Part shown: in pieces, positions 62,562 to 64,000 of the stretch
Numbering within the stretch: position 1 is the stretch's first letter
How the letters are laid out: the number at the start of each line of letters is the position of its first letter
Origin: Sulfitobacter sp. OXR-159
Lineage (GTDB): Bacteria; Pseudomonadota; Alphaproteobacteria; Rhodobacterales; Rhodobacteraceae
NCBI RefSeq assembly: GCF_034377145.1
Contig: NZ_CP139709.1
Span: forward strand, 62,001 to 126,000
DNA: 64,000 nt
Direction: 5' to 3'
Translations under genes and position numbers: made by a program
The notes under the pieces: model-generated
The model's input: only the letters and a program-made list of their open reading frames with translations
The model's database searches: none
What the model was told of the DNA's origin: nothing

Positions 62562-63862
62562 CGCCCAACACTCACGTAGGCGCTAAACCCGGCCGCGACT
62601 GCGTCCGCTTCTTCGTAAATGTTACGCAAATCTGCTAGTTTTGGTGACGCCATTGCGTCTGCCAAGCGGCTGAGATCCAGCGCCCGGAATTCATTCCATT
62701 CGGTTAGAATGATTATCGCCTCAGCATCGATAGCGGCCTCATAGGGATCCTCGTGCCAGGATGCACCTGGGAGCGAATCTTCGCCTTCGCGTTTGCCTTG
62801 CGGATCGACGATGCGAACCTTTGCGCCAGCGCCGACAAGCGCAGGAACGATCGTGAGAGCTGGCGCATCTCGCATGTCGTCCGTGTTCGGTTTGAAGGTC
62901 ACGCCGAGAACAAGGATCTGCTTGCCGTTCACGGTGCCGTCACATAATTCCATTACCTTATCGAGCATACGCCGCTTGACTGCATCATTTACCAAGATGA
63001 CGGTTTCCGTGATCCGCATGGGCATCCCGTGCTCTTGTCCGATGCGCGCAAGAGCAGACGTGTCTTTTGGAAAGCACGATCCGCCGTATCCGGGGCCCGC
63101 ATGAAGAAATTTGTTTCCGATGCGTCCGTCCATTCCCATGCCTTTGGCAACAGACTTTACGTCAGCGCTCACGCGCTCACAGAGCGCTGCGATCTCGTTG
63201 ATGAAACTAATCTTTGTAGCAAGGAATGCGTTAGCCGCATATTTGATCAACTCGGCACTTTCCAAATCAGTGTAGATGATCGGAAAATCCCGCAAGAACA
63301 ACGGCCGGTAGATCTCTCCCATAACCTGTTTGGCGCGATCGGTTTCGACACCAACGACAACGCGGTCAGGTTTCATGAAGTCCTCAATTGCGGCGCCTTC
63401 ACGCAGGAATTCGGGGTTCGAGGCTACGTCAAAATCGGCGTCTGGACGCGTTTGCCGGATCACATCGGCCACACGCCGATTGGTACCGACCGGAACCGTT
63501 GATTTGGTCACAACCACAGCATATTCGGTAAGAGCGCGCGCGACATTTTCTGCAGCAGCCATTACATAGGTTAGATCAGCATGTCCGTCCCCGCGCCTCG
63601 TCGGTGTGCCAACTGCGATAAATACCGCATCAGCACCGTTCACGGCGGCGGCAGTATCAGTGGAAAATTGTAGGCGCCCCGAGGCAACGTTGCGGGCCAT
63701 GACAACATCAAGACCAGGTTCGTAGATCGGAACTTCGCCTGCGTTCAGCTTGGCTATTTTTTCCGCTGAGGTGTCGACGCATACGACGTCATGACCAAAA
63801 TCGGAAAAGCATACACCGGAAACAAGCCCAACGTAGCCTGCGCCAATCATTGCAATTTTCAT
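62558..63862 (-). CDS. ugd: UDP-glucose 6-dehydrogenase, long type
   Basis: 434 aa. MKIAMIGAGYVGLVSGVCFS (NAD site), ASNPEFLREGAAIEDFMKPD, AANAFLATKISFINEIAALC, catalytic Cys in HAGPGYGGSCFPKDTSALAR, GVTFKPNTDDMRDAPAL. The rhizobial RkpK/alphaproteobacterial form. It is the first visible gene of the minus-strand polysaccharide run. The upstream end continues beyond 63862 with about 138 bp of non-coding DNA, where a promoter probably lies. Confidence 0.95.
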   Translation of the reverse strand: MKIAMIGAGYVGLVSGVCFSDFGHDVVCVDTSAEKIAKLNAGEVPIYEPGLDVVMARNVASGRLQFSTDTAAAVNGADAVFIAVGTPTRRGDGHADLTYVMAAAENVARALTEYAVVVTKSTVPVGTNRRVADVIRQTRPDADFDVASNPEFLREGAAIEDFMKPDRVVVGVETDRAKQVMGEIYRPLFLRDFPIIYTDLESAELIKYAANAFLATKISFINEIAALCERVSADVKSVAKGMGMDGRIGNKFLHAGPGYGGSCFPKDTSALARIGQEHGMPMRITETVILVNDAVKRRMLDKVMELCDGTVNGKQILVLGVTFKPNTDDMRDAPALTIVPALVGAGAKVRIVDPQGKREGEDSLPGASWHEDPYEAAIDAEAIIILTEWNEFRALDLSRLADAMASPKLADLRNIYEEADAVAAGFSAYVSVGR

Positions 63863-64000
63863 TGTTAAACTGCCTTCAATTCAGATCAATTAGTTCAGTT
63901 AATTCATTTACGTGGACAGCGCGCTGGCTCGGGTCCCAGTTCCGTTTCGCTCTGCAGCGCATCAATTTACTCCTCAAACGCCCCGTATTGTTGTAGCATA

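Overview
The window looks like accessory DNA, probably plasmid-borne or a genomic island, from a marine Rhodobacteraceae (Roseobacter group) bacterium. The support is high-GC codon use, two TRAP carboxylate transport systems, IS families typical of that group, a PrtD-type type I secretion ABC protein, and a complete dTDP-rhamnose operon inside a surface-polysaccharide locus. The pairing of rfb operon, polysaccharide export genes and a type I secretion ATPase resembles the RepA-I 'biofilm plasmids' of roseobacters. No replication gene is visible here, so this is inference.

Layout. 0-4.3 kb: a type I secretion ATPase (-) divergent from an unrecognised acidic 554-aa protein. 4.6-12.2 kb: an insertion-sequence graveyard. 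It holds an IS66-like tail, an IS3 wreck that truncates a collagen-like lipoprotein, an IS30 copy split by an IS110/IS1111-type element, an ISNCY element and an intact IS30. 12.6-20.6 kb: a catabolic island with PPC-domain protein, acyl-CoA ligase, thiolase and IclR regulator, divergent from a DctPQM TRAP operon ending in a broken SDR gene. 20.7-22.4 kb: debris of an older polysaccharide locus (rfbC'-'rfbD fusion, intact rfbA, last codons of manC, strong terminator). 22.4-28.4 kb: SDR, hydantoinase stub, a second TRAP system with a divergent LysR gene, and an esterase.

28.4-41.4 kb is the least ordinary part. Two diverged versions of one cassette lie in the same orientation. Each has a CcdAB-like toxin-antitoxin pair, an overlapping two-gene unit of unknown function (a helical 'RRR' protein plus an 'ARRHGL' protein), a VanZ-like membrane protein, a small HTH regulator with an operator-like palindrome, and a divergent tyrosine recombinase. 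The recombinase is intact in copy B and cut to its N-terminal domain in copy A, where it abuts a decayed manC and a fucose-synthase stub. Copy B also carries an orphan terminase-small-subunit-like gene and an IS5 element with a clear target duplication.

41.6-64 kb is an essentially intact polysaccharide locus, all on the minus strand. It encodes nucleotide-sugar supply (Ugd, ManC, RfbABCD, an FdtA/FdtB/acetyltransferase branch, a TviB-type dehydrogenase, a UDP-uronate epimerase-like protein, a second Ugd), an EpsG-like polymerase, a Wzx flippase, four glycosyltransferases, a CapK/PaaK-like adenylating enzyme and a sulfotransferase-like protein. Many genes overlap by 4-14 nt, so long co-transcribed runs are likely. 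The product is predicted to be a rhamnose-, uronate- and aminodeoxyhexose-containing, possibly sulfated, Wzx/Wzy-assembled polysaccharide.
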